NCBI GenBank assembly: GCA_001818435.1
Contig: MHKO01000020.1
Location: 6,301-18,560, forward strand
DNA length: 12,260 nucleotides
Direction: 5' to 3'
From: Candidatus Komeilibacteria bacterium RIFCSPLOWO2_02_FULL_48_11
Lineage (GTDB): Bacteria; Patescibacteriota; Patescibacteriia; UBA2169
Part shown: positions 6,360 through 12,260 of the stretch, in pieces
Numbering within the stretch: the first letter of the stretch is position 1
Layout of the letters: the number at the start of each line of letters is the position of its first letter
The notes under the pieces: generated by a model
The model's database searches: none
Seen by the model: only the letters and a program-made list of their open reading frames with translations
What the model was told of the DNA's origin: nothing
Made by a program: the position numbers and the translations under genes

Positions 6360-7840
6360 AATTTCTCCAGGCGCTCGCCATTATAATAATAAAGCGGGTG
6401 ATCTTTGGACAAAATTTGCAAATACGGCCACTCCGGCGAATTGCTGGTTGGTTTATCAGATAGGGTTATAACCCTGAACTCGGGAAAAAATATTTTATCC
6501 GATCGGCTGGAAATAATAATCGCGCTGGGCGGCAATAATTTCCGCGCCATATTATTTATTGCTTGATAGGTTTCCCGCCGGCTCTTAACTTTCAAAAAAC
6601 TGTCTTCATATTTTACAAAAACAATGTCAGATGAATCATAAAATAATACAGCTACCATGATTGTTGCGGCCAAAGCGAAAATTTCGCCACGCCGCCCAAG
6701 CCGTTCTGAGAGTTCCGCCAAAAAATAACCGGCCAAGAGAGCCAGTAAAATATAGATCGGCAGCCAATAACGAATGTAAGAAATGCCCAAATCAGCCATG
6801 CGGTAGATAGCGCTGTCAACAAAAACCCAACTGCCGTAAAAAACTAGTAAATAAACAAAAGCTACCAGAATCGCGATTATGGCTGGCCACCAAATTCGCC
6901 AGGTCTGGCGCTTCTGCCAAAAAAGCAAGCCCACTCCGCCGGAGGCGAGCCAAACATACCAAGGCGAAAGCTGATAAATATATTTCATTATGTTCTGCCA
7001 GGCCCAAGACAAGTGCAGACCAAAAGGAAAAAACAAGCCCAGCCAACTGGCGTTATTTTTTACCAAGCCGTCAAGGCCGCCATAGCCGGTATTAAACCAA
7101 GCGCCATAGACATTATGGTTCACGACTAAAAGAAAAAGAGCGAGCGCGGCTACAGGCGCCATAAAAAATAAAATCAAGCGGCGCGACAGTTGTCTCCGCC
7201 CCAAGTGCATAAACCCTAAGATTAAAAACCCCAGCCAATAAAGTTCCGAAAGCCGCACCAAGAGGGCCAAGCCAAAAACCAAGCCAGCCCAAATATTTTT
7301 TTTGGCAACCAACAGCCAGGCTGATAAAATTAAAAGCGACAAAAATAAAACATTGGGCAGATAAGAATGCAAGGCGTAATACCAAAGGCCTGGATGCGCC
7401 ATTACAAGCAGAACTGAACAAAAAGCCCAGCGTGGCGAACCAAAGCGCTTTAAAATATCATAAAGAGCGTATAAAGCCAGACAGAAAAAAATGAGCGTAA
7501 AATAAAGAACAGCCTCTAGCCCGGTTATTTTAGCCAGCAAGCCGTAGAGCACGGGCAAGCCGAAAAAGGAGGCTGGCACCAACTTCTCGCCCAGCACGTT
7601 TAAACTGCGCGGATGAATCAAACCATGGGCCGCGGCGTTTAACGGCTCGGATGCGCTCAAGCTAGTATGCTCTGCCACCTGGGCGGTTAGAAAAGCGGCC
7701 GCAGTTTCGTCCGGCCAGTCAAATTTGGTTCCCGCTCTGAAATAACCCTCCGGAGTGATTATAACGGCGTTCATGACGCCGTATATGACCAACAAGGCGA
7801 TGAAGATAAAATCAATCAATTGCAGTTTTAACTTTGACAT
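6356..7840 (-). CDS. GT-C/PMT-like polytopic membrane glycosyltransferase
   Basis: 494 residues, with about ten hydrophobic segments followed by a soluble C-terminal tail of about 100 residues. The first membrane segment (about 9-28) is followed by an exterior loop with FDWPDE (40-45); an acidic DE or DD pair in the first loop is the catalytic hallmark of GT-C enzymes, which move sugars from polyprenyl-phosphate donors outside the membrane. HPRSLNVLGEKLVPASFFGLPVLYG further on, and RLSELYWLG, also resemble the PMT_2/ArnT-like group. Donor and acceptor are unknown. It diverges from the GT2 gene with only 30 bp between start codons, and is translationally coupled to the 188-residue anchored protein. 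I see no convincing promoter of its own. Confidence 0.75.
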   Translation of the reverse strand: MSKLKLQLIDFIFIALLVIYGVMNAVIITPEGYFRAGTKFDWPDETAAAFLTAQVAEHTSLSASEPLNAAAHGLIHPRSLNVLGEKLVPASFFGLPVLYGLLAKITGLEAVLYFTLIFFCLALYALYDILKRFGSPRWAFCSVLLVMAHPGLWYYALHSYLPNVLFLSLLILSAWLLVAKKNIWAGLVFGLALLVRLSELYWLGFLILGFMHLGRRQLSRRLILFFMAPVAALALFLLVVNHNVYGAWFNTGYGGLDGLVKNNASWLGLFFPFGLHLSWAWQNIMKYIYQLSPWYVWLASGGVGLLFWQKRQTWRIWWPAIIAILVAFVYLLVFYGSWVFVDSAIYRMADLGISYIRYWLPIYILLALLAGYFLAELSERLGRRGEIFALAATIMVAVLFYDSSDIVFVKYEDSFLKVKSRRETYQAINNMARKLLPPSAIIISSRSDKIFFPEFRVITLSDKPTSNSPEWPYLQILSKDHPLYYYNGERLEKL

Positions 7841-7862
7841 TTGTGGTTGTTATCTCTACCAT
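7834..7862 (+). promoter_or_regulatory. Candidate promoter of the GT2 gene, probably leaderless
   Basis: Plus strand: TTGACA (7834-7839, consensus), a 17-bp spacer, TACCAT (7857-7862, 4 of 6). The -35 overlaps the first codons of the divergent GT-C gene. Initiation 6-7 bases after the -10 falls at about 7868-7869, immediately before the ATG at 7871, leaving no room for a ribosome binding site. Confidence 0.55.
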
Positions 7863-7870
7863 AACCCTAT

Positions 7871-8890
7871 ATGAAATCGCCACGGATTGCAATTATTATT
7901 TTACACTATAAAAACCTGGCTGACACGCGGGCCTGCCTGCGATCTTTGCGAAAAATTGACTACCCCCTCTCTAATCTCCCCCTTACCAAGGGGGAGACAC
8001 AGAGGGGGTTTTCCGTCATTGTGGTGAATAACGACGCTTCTGACCACGCCCAGACATTTCAAGACGAATTCGGCGACTTTATAGAAATCATCCAGAATGA
8101 GAATAATCTTGGTTTTGCAGAAGGAAATAATGTAGGAATCCGCCAGGCGCTCAAAGACCAGAAGACTAATGCTATTCTGCTTTTGAATAACGACACAGTT
8201 GTGGAACCAGATTTTTTGAGCGCGATAGTTAAATCTGATGCTGGCATGGTTGCTCCCCGCATGATGAGATATGATGAACGCAACAAAATTGATAATCTGG
8301 GAATTGTTTTGATGTCCAGCGGACTTGCGTTCAACCGGTCGGATGAGAATCAAAAACTATTCTGCCCGTGCGGAGCGTGCGCATTGTATTCGCGGAAACT
8401 TCTTGAAACAATTGTCATTGCGAGGCGAGGAACGAGCCGAAGCAATGACAGTTATTATTTTGACCCATCTTATTTTGCCTACTGCGAGGATTTGGATTTG
8501 GGCTGGCGCGCGCGCAACGCCGGATTCAAGCCGGCGTACGCCAAAGATGCTATTGTGTTTCACAAAGGCTCGGCCAGCACCAACAAGCTCTCGGATTTCG
8601 CGGTTTATCACACCTACCGCAACCTGCTCTGGACCCAATTCAAAAACTTCCCGGCGCCTCTATTGCTCTGGCAATCCCCTTGGCTGGGAGTGGGTTGGTT
8701 CTTTATAATTTCGCTCTACTTTTTCAAAGGCCGGCCCAGCATAATTTTTCGCGCTCTTTGGGATGGAGCGAGGGGGCTCCGTTTTGCCTTAAACCGCCGT
8801 GGCCAAATACAGCGAAACAGAAAAGCCACCCAAAAACAAATCCTTTCCTGGTTCGCAAGCGGGTTGTTTCCAAAAAGTTTTGTAAAATAA
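7871..8890 (+). CDS. GT2-family glycosyltransferase (rhamnosyltransferase-like) with two in-frame repeat insertions
   Basis: 339 residues and the only plus-strand gene here. GT-A fold of family 2: IAIIILHYKN at 6-15, VIVVNNDASD at 49-58, NENNLGFAEGNN at 76-87, the metal-site strand AILLLNNDTVVEPDF at 101-115 (Asp108), CGACALYSRKLL at about 168-179 and FAYCEDLDLGWRARNAGFK at 202-220 with the probable catalytic base in EDLD (206-209). It resembles WbbL-type transferases, which use dTDP-rhamnose, matching the rml genes nearby. The C-terminal part has a hydrophobic segment (LGVGWFFIISLYFF) that may attach it to the membrane. Two stretches are foreign: residues about 32-47 (a PPLxKGG-type hairpin) and 182-193 (a GTCATTGCGAGG-type palindrome). 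The reading frame is intact through both. Confidence 0.9.
   Translation: MKSPRIAIIILHYKNLADTRACLRSLRKIDYPLSNLPLTKGETQRGFSVIVVNNDASDHAQTFQDEFGDFIEIIQNENNLGFAEGNNVGIRQALKDQKTNAILLLNNDTVVEPDFLSAIVKSDAGMVAPRMMRYDERNKIDNLGIVLMSSGLAFNRSDENQKLFCPCGACALYSRKLLETIVIARRGTSRSNDSYYFDPSYFAYCEDLDLGWRARNAGFKPAYAKDAIVFHKGSASTNKLSDFAVYHTYRNLLWTQFKNFPAPLLLWQSPWLGVGWFFIISLYFFKGRPSIIFRALWDGARGLRFALNRRGQIQRNRKATQKQILSWFASGLFPKSFVK
7962..8009 (+). repeat. Double-hairpin repeat B2 (PPLxKGG-type) inserted in-frame in GT2
   Basis: 48 bp, 16 codons. Outer arms ACCCCCTCT (7962-7970) and AGAGGGGGT (8001-8009) are exact complements. Inner arms TCTCCCCCTT (7975-7984) and AAGGGGGAGA (7988-7997) enclose the loop ACC. It is related to the hairpin at 2841-2880. 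It sits between the family motif KIDYP and the strand VIVVNND. Confidence 0.85.
8413..8450 (+). repeat. Palindromic repeat C (GTCATTGCGAGG-type) inserted in-frame in GT2
   Basis: Perfect 9-bp arms TGTCATTGC (8413-8421) and GCAATGACA (8442-8450). The unit from GTC to GAC (8414-8449) is 36 bp, 12 codons (V182 to D193), lying between RKLLETI and YYFDPSYFAYCEDLD. The GTCAT...ATGAC ends resemble those of the A-type repeats. Confidence 0.8.
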
Positions 8891-8921
8891 AAAAGGACCT
8901 GCCGCCTCCCTGCTCTCATTT

Positions 8922-11249
8922 TCAACGCTCCGCTATCACCGTCCGCTTGCTCTCGATTTTCCAAATATACATTTCCCCCACTTGTCTTGGTTTCCCAAGT
9001 AACCGCACTGTCTGGTTAAACACTGGCTCCGAGAGCAAGCGTTTTTTATTCAAATAATAACAAGTATCGGATTGGGTAACGCGGCCAGCGATGGTCAGCC
9101 ATTCTTGACGCGGCTCTTTCATTAGGCCGTTAAAAATCGCGGTTAAATCCGGCTGTTGGTATTCCGGCAATAGGGGAAAACCGCCGCCGATTACTTGGCG
9201 TTTGGAAAGGGCCTCCAGGACCAAAAGCGGCCAGGATTCAGCAATTACGCAATAATGATTATTTCTATTGCCAGCCGACAGTTCCGACCAAACCAGCGCG
9301 GCCGCGGCTTTATCATCAGCCGGCAAGATGGACAGTTTGGGGCCGGAAGCGAAAGTGGAGGCGGCGACAACAGAAATAAAAAATAATACGGCCAATGTCC
9401 GTTTGCGCGGCGTGATTGGCAATTTTGCGGCGGATAAAAATTGCCAGACCGCGTAACCAAAAAAGAAAACCAGCCCCACGGCCAAAAAAGCGTCAAGCCG
9501 CCGGACGAAAATATGCAAACCCGCGCTGAAAGCGAAATCCAAAAAATAGGCGCTTATAAAAATTCCAAACAGCCAGGCAAAAAAAACCAAAGGCGCGCGC
9601 CGCGCTCGCAAGGCTCTATACGCGCCCCAGAACGCGCCCACCCAAACTACGGTGCTGCCTAAAAACGGCGCCAGAGGGTAAGAGAATAAGAATAATCCAG
9701 ATAAACTGCCCGCGGTTTGATGATATAAAAAATTCCCTTGTTCCAAAACGTCCAAAATCGCCAACCGCCCGATGCCGGCCGAAATCAAGCCCAAACCGTC
9801 GGCGACACTCCCCACCAGCGCGCTGGGAGCGAACTTATCGAGCTGCAATAAAGAGAGTCCTTGGGCAGTTCCCAATAATTGAAAAAATAAAAGGCCCGCT
9901 ACCATTGCCAGATAAAACCATATCCGCTCGCCTTGGCGCCTAATATAGGCAAGCGCGCCCACGATTAAAAGAACAAAAAAATGCAGAATATAGCCCCAAT
10001 AAAAAAACAAAGTCAATCCAGAAGCGAGCCCCAAGGTATAACGCGCTCCGCGCTTTGAGTAATCCAGCCACAGCCAAAGAACAAAAAAGAAAAAAATATA
10101 ATTAAAAGTCACCGGCAAAGTAATGGCGCCGTCCACTTGTAAAGTGTAAAACAGCGTCGGCAAAAACGCGGCAAATAACCCAAAGCGGCTGCTGACAAAC
10201 ATTGACCCCATACGGTACAAAAGGAGCGGCATAAACAGCGACCAAAGTAAAAACACCAGCCACCAATCAACCGCAAAAATACTGGCGCCCAAAGATTCGG
10301 CCAGCATAATGGTAACAGACCACTGTCCGGCGTAGGACGTTTTATTGCCAGCCACCAAAGCCTCGGGTACGGCCATCGGTCCGAACCGTACCAGAGGACG
10401 GGTTTTGTCTCCCCAGATACTGGGGGTGTATGCCTGGCCGGTTTGCAGATAGCCCTCAATGGCCAAATGGCGCCACTTATCGCCGCTGAAACTAGTGCCA
10501 TACACCAAGGGCACGTACAAATGAATAAGGAAAGAGAATAGAATAATAACCAATAAAACAACCTTCGCTGGCCGGCTGGAAAAAACCAAAGAACCAACCA
10601 GCCAGGTTAAGCCGAAAAATACAATCAAAATAAAAGTAGGCAAGCTGTCCCAGGGTGAAAGGATGTATTCTCCGGTCCGGGACCAAAAAAGCAAAAAAAC
10701 AAAAAGCGCCGCTAACGCGCCAAGTAAAATAAAATGCCAATTTCTACCGTCATTCCGACCCCCTCGGGCATACTCGGGGCAGGCTGGAGTGGAGGAATCT
10801 CGTGGATAACCGATGAGATCCCTCGACTCCGCTTCGCTTCGCTCGGGATGACGCAATAAAAACGACAAAACAAAACCTGCTAATCCCACCACCAGCATCG
10901 CACCAGCCACGGCCAGCCTATCGTATTTCCACACCACCACCGGAATGCCAATTGCGAAAGTTGATAAATAAAATCCAACCAAAAAACCAAAAATCCGGCC
11001 CCAATTTTTATTTAACAACAATGCTTGTTCAATTACCCGGCCCCAAGCAATCGCTGTAATCGCGTAATATAAAACTAAACCGACTATGCCAATTGATATA
11101 CTGTGCCAACTTGTCCAATTCTTCCACAACAGTCCGACCGATAAAGTTAAAAATAAAATCCAAATGCCAAAATTCAAATGCCAAATAAATGTCAAATTAC
11201 TAAATGGCAAAAAAATTTTGAACTTTGAGCTTTGAATTTGATTTGGCAT
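8922..11249 (-). CDS. Large polytopic membrane protein, GT-C-like candidate
   Basis: 775 residues with well over a dozen hydrophobic segments and a soluble C-terminal domain of about 130 residues (after about residue 645). No family recognised with certainty. The long exterior loop after about residue 250 (FSGDKWRHLAIEGYL, then GQAYTPSIWGDKTRP) contains acidic and basic residues reminiscent of GT-C loops, and the neighbourhood is all glycosyltransferases, so a polyprenyl-linked sugar transferase or polysaccharide assembly protein is a reasonable guess. Residues 133-167 come from a palindromic repeat between two membrane segments. The ATG at 11247-11249 and about the first 30 residues lie in an A+T-rich repeat; no other start occurs between it and the in-frame TAA at 11271-11273. 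A start further downstream is possible. Confidence 0.7.
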   Translation of the reverse strand: MPNQIQSSKFKIFLPFSNLTFIWHLNFGIWILFLTLSVGLLWKNWTSWHSISIGIVGLVLYYAITAIAWGRVIEQALLLNKNWGRIFGFLVGFYLSTFAIGIPVVVWKYDRLAVAGAMLVVGLAGFVLSFLLRHPERSEAESRDLIGYPRDSSTPACPEYARGGRNDGRNWHFILLGALAALFVFLLFWSRTGEYILSPWDSLPTFILIVFFGLTWLVGSLVFSSRPAKVVLLVIILFSFLIHLYVPLVYGTSFSGDKWRHLAIEGYLQTGQAYTPSIWGDKTRPLVRFGPMAVPEALVAGNKTSYAGQWSVTIMLAESLGASIFAVDWWLVFLLWSLFMPLLLYRMGSMFVSSRFGLFAAFLPTLFYTLQVDGAITLPVTFNYIFFFFVLWLWLDYSKRGARYTLGLASGLTLFFYWGYILHFFVLLIVGALAYIRRQGERIWFYLAMVAGLLFFQLLGTAQGLSLLQLDKFAPSALVGSVADGLGLISAGIGRLAILDVLEQGNFLYHQTAGSLSGLFLFSYPLAPFLGSTVVWVGAFWGAYRALRARRAPLVFFAWLFGIFISAYFLDFAFSAGLHIFVRRLDAFLAVGLVFFFGYAVWQFLSAAKLPITPRKRTLAVLFFISVVAASTFASGPKLSILPADDKAAAALVWSELSAGNRNNHYCVIAESWPLLVLEALSKRQVIGGGFPLLPEYQQPDLTAIFNGLMKEPRQEWLTIAGRVTQSDTCYYLNKKRLLSEPVFNQTVRLLGKPRQVGEMYIWKIESKRTVIAER
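10749..10853 (-). repeat. Palindromic repeat A2 (HPERSE-type) inserted in-frame in the 775-residue membrane protein gene
   Basis: 105 bp, 35 codons (R133 to D167). The ends GTCATTCCGA (10749-10758) and GCTCGGGATGAC (10841-10852) are imperfect inverted repeats. It shares the core TCTCGTGGATAAC with the other A-type copies, and carries an extra segment, CCTCGGGCATACTCGGGGCA, not present in them. Read here in the RHPERSEAESRD frame. It lies in the loop between two membrane segments. Confidence 0.85.
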
Positions 11250-11271
11250 TTGAGCTTTTGAAATTTGACAT
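11161..11271. repeat. A+T-rich inverted repeat cluster D at the GT4/membrane-protein junction
   Basis: Units of the type CAAATGCCAAAT occur in both orientations: CAAATGCCAAAT (11175-11186) against its exact complement ATTTGGCATTTG (11241-11252), and TGTCAAATT (11190-11198) against AATTTGACA (11262-11270); CAAATGCCAAAA (11161-11172) is an additional direct copy. The cluster starts right at the stop codon of the GT4 gene and contains the ATG of the next gene inside an arm. Confidence 0.75.
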
Positions 11272-12260
11272 TAATTCTCAACCAGTTTCAACAACTTATC
11301 TCCAATCTCCTGCCAATCATACCTCTCCTCAACTAATTTCCTCCCGGCGGCGCCCATTTCCCTCATCCTTTCAGGATTATTAAAAGCATACTGCAATCTT
11401 TCTGCCAATTTACCAACATCCCGCGGCGGCACGGCAAAGCCGGAAATGCCATCCTGAAACACCGACCGCACGCCCGGCAGGTCTGAAGCAATAACCGGCG
11501 TGCCGCAGGACATAGATTCCACCAGCACAATGCCAAAAGCCTCGGATTGGTCAATTGACGGCAAAACCGTCACCGCGGACTTTTGATATAAACGAACTAA
11601 TTCTTCATCCGCTACGCCACCCGCAAATTCAACAATATTATCTACTCCGAGTTCTTGAGCAAGTTTCTGATATTGCCACATAAGTTCCCCTTTGCCAACA
11701 ACGATAACCTTAGGCCCACCGTCATCCTGAGGCGCAGCCGAAGGATCTCGTGGAAAACCCTGAGATCCCAGCCAGAGGCTCCCTCCAAAGGATGGTTCGG
11801 TCGGCCTCTGGCCGACTTCAACTCTGTTTCGTTCAGGATGACGAACTAAAGACATCGCTTTTATTAAATACTCCACCCCTTTAAAATAATGCGCCTTATC
11901 CAATCCACCCACAAAAAGTGCCATCCGCTCTCGCTCTTCATTGGAAAAGGCAAAACGATTGACATCAACCCCATTGGGAATAATTTTGAATTTCGGTTGA
12001 TTATTATCCCAGTATTTTCCCAAAGCCGAGTGTAGAGCGTAATCTTCTGATGAGGCGCAGACTATGTCCGCAATTTTGATGATGCGCGGCAGAAAAAATC
12101 TTGTGGCATACCAAAAGACAAAACCCTTGAATCCTCCACCCACCACGTCCATATTGTAATTAACAATCAGCTTAAAGTTATATTTCTTTTTTGCTCGATA
12201 AACAGCGCGCATCCCGCCGAAAAATGGATACTGCAAAATCACCACATTCCAGCCAGAGGC
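11271..12260 (-). CDS. GT4-family glycosyltransferase (GT-B fold), N-terminus cut by window edge, with in-frame nested repeat
   Basis: 330 codons visible; the frame runs off the right edge (it continues as ASGWN before VVILQYPFFGG), so 50 or more N-terminal residues are missing. GT-B fold: the linker IIPNGVDVNRF opens the C-terminal domain, then LFVGGLDKAHYFKGVEYLIKA, VIVVGKGE, VEFAGGVADEELVRLYQKS, and the nucleotide-sugar motif E-x7-E in SEAFGIVLVESMSCGTPVIAS, as in family 4 retaining transferases. Donor and acceptor are unknown. Residues 140-180 of the visible part (41 codons) have no family counterpart; they translate a palindromic repeat with a second palindrome nested in it, placed before the strand KVIVVGKGE. 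It ends in TAA at 11271-11273, next to the A+T-rich repeat cluster. Confidence 0.9.
   Translation of the reverse strand, partial: ASGWNVVILQYPFFGGMRAVYRAKKKYNFKLIVNYNMDVVGGGFKGFVFWYATRFFLPRIIKIADIVCASSEDYALHSALGKYWDNNQPKFKIIPNGVDVNRFAFSNEERERMALFVGGLDKAHYFKGVEYLIKAMSLVRHPERNRVEVGQRPTEPSFGGSLWLGSQGFPRDPSAAPQDDGGPKVIVVGKGELMWQYQKLAQELGVDNIVEFAGGVADEELVRLYQKSAVTVLPSIDQSEAFGIVLVESMSCGTPVIASDLPGVRSVFQDGISGFAVPPRDVGKLAERLQYAFNNPERMREMGAAGRKLVEERYDWQEIGDKLLKLVEN
11721..11843 (-). repeat. Palindromic repeat A3 (HPERSE-type), composite, inserted in-frame in GT4
   Basis: 123 bp, 41 codons. The ends GTCATCCTGA (11721-11730) and TCAGGATGAC (11833-11842) are perfect complements. An inner stem GGATCTC (11742-11748) with GAGATCC (11762-11768) flanks GTGGAAAACCCT, the shared A-type core. 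The right half is interrupted by the nested palindrome at 11771-11812. Read in the RHPERN frame. Confidence 0.85.
11771..11812. repeat. Nested palindrome E inside repeat A3
   Basis: Exact 9-bp arms GCCAGAGGC (11771-11779) and GCCTCTGGC (11804-11812) around a 24-bp centre; 42 bp in all, 14 codons. It replaces or splits the right half of the A-type element and keeps the host gene open. Confidence 0.7.

Noticed and set aside
6816..7421. Alternative-frame open stretches on the same strand inside the GT-C gene
   Set aside because: They are read from hydrophobic codons of the GT-C gene in another frame and lack their own start context or family resemblance.
7841..7900. Minus-strand promoter for the GT-C gene (TTGCAA with a TATAGG-like -10)
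   Set aside because: Best spacing is only 15 bp with a poor -10; not convincing by eye.
8891..8921. Bidirectional terminator between the converging GT2 and membrane-protein genes
   Set aside because: The 31-bp gap has no hairpin with a U-tract in either direction; only an A-run at the GT2 stop is present.
1695..11843. CRISPR array or transposase-borne insertion sequences
   Set aside because: The repeats are dispersed, palindromic and within genes, without regular spacers; no cas gene or transposase is present.
1..12260. Alternative genetic code with TGA read as an amino acid
   Set aside because: TGA ends several genes at family-appropriate lengths and forms the ATGA overlaps, so it is a true stop here.

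Overview
The window reads as one cell-envelope glycan biosynthesis block of a bacterium using the standard code (TGA serves as a stop at several ATGA junctions). Base composition is moderate, genes are tightly packed, and Shine-Dalgarno sequences are mostly absent. Short palindromic repeats of the HPERSE and PPLxKGG types sit in-frame inside genes, and a CAAATGCCAAAT-type repeat sits at a gene border. Together with many small polytopic membrane proteins and toxin-antitoxin genes, this suggests a candidate phyla radiation (Patescibacteria/Parcubacteria-like) genome. That placement is an inference; no rRNA or marker gene is present.

Right part (about 6350-12260): a GT4 (GT-B fold) glycosyltransferase running off the right edge and a 775-residue polytopic membrane protein, both on the minus strand. 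Next comes a lone plus-strand GT2 glycosyltransferase of the rhamnosyltransferase-like type, then on the minus strand a GT-C/PMT-like membrane glycosyltransferase. These are plausible assembly and transfer enzymes for a surface polysaccharide.

Middle (about 5640-6360): two small membrane-associated proteins of unknown function follow the GT-C gene.

Left part (1-5640), all on the minus strand: a complete dTDP-L-rhamnose pathway in the order rmlC, hicB, hicA, HIT hydrolase, PfkB-family kinase, rmlB, rmlD, RHH antitoxin, RelE-like toxin, rmlA (cut by the left edge). RmlA activates glucose-1-phosphate with dTTP, RmlB dehydrates, RmlC epimerises and RmlD reduces to dTDP-rhamnose, which the neighbouring glycosyltransferases could consume. 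Two toxin-antitoxin modules and a HIT/kinase pair are spliced between these genes, several joined by 4-bp ATGA overlaps. A near-consensus promoter with an overlapping inverted repeat lies at the rmlD-antitoxin junction, so the toxin-antitoxin pair and rmlA can be transcribed separately.

The most unusual signal is the set of palindromic repeats inside open reading frames: rmlD, rmlB, GT2 (two different families), the 775-residue membrane protein and GT4 (with a second palindrome nested inside). Each can be delimited to a multiple of three bases, leaves the frame open, and adds 12-41 residues in a loop, usually just before a core beta-strand or membrane segment. A further A+T-rich repeat supplies the start codon and first residues of the 775-residue protein. 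This resembles the Rickettsia palindromic elements in concept but with different sequences. No tRNA, rRNA, CRISPR array or transposase gene was seen.
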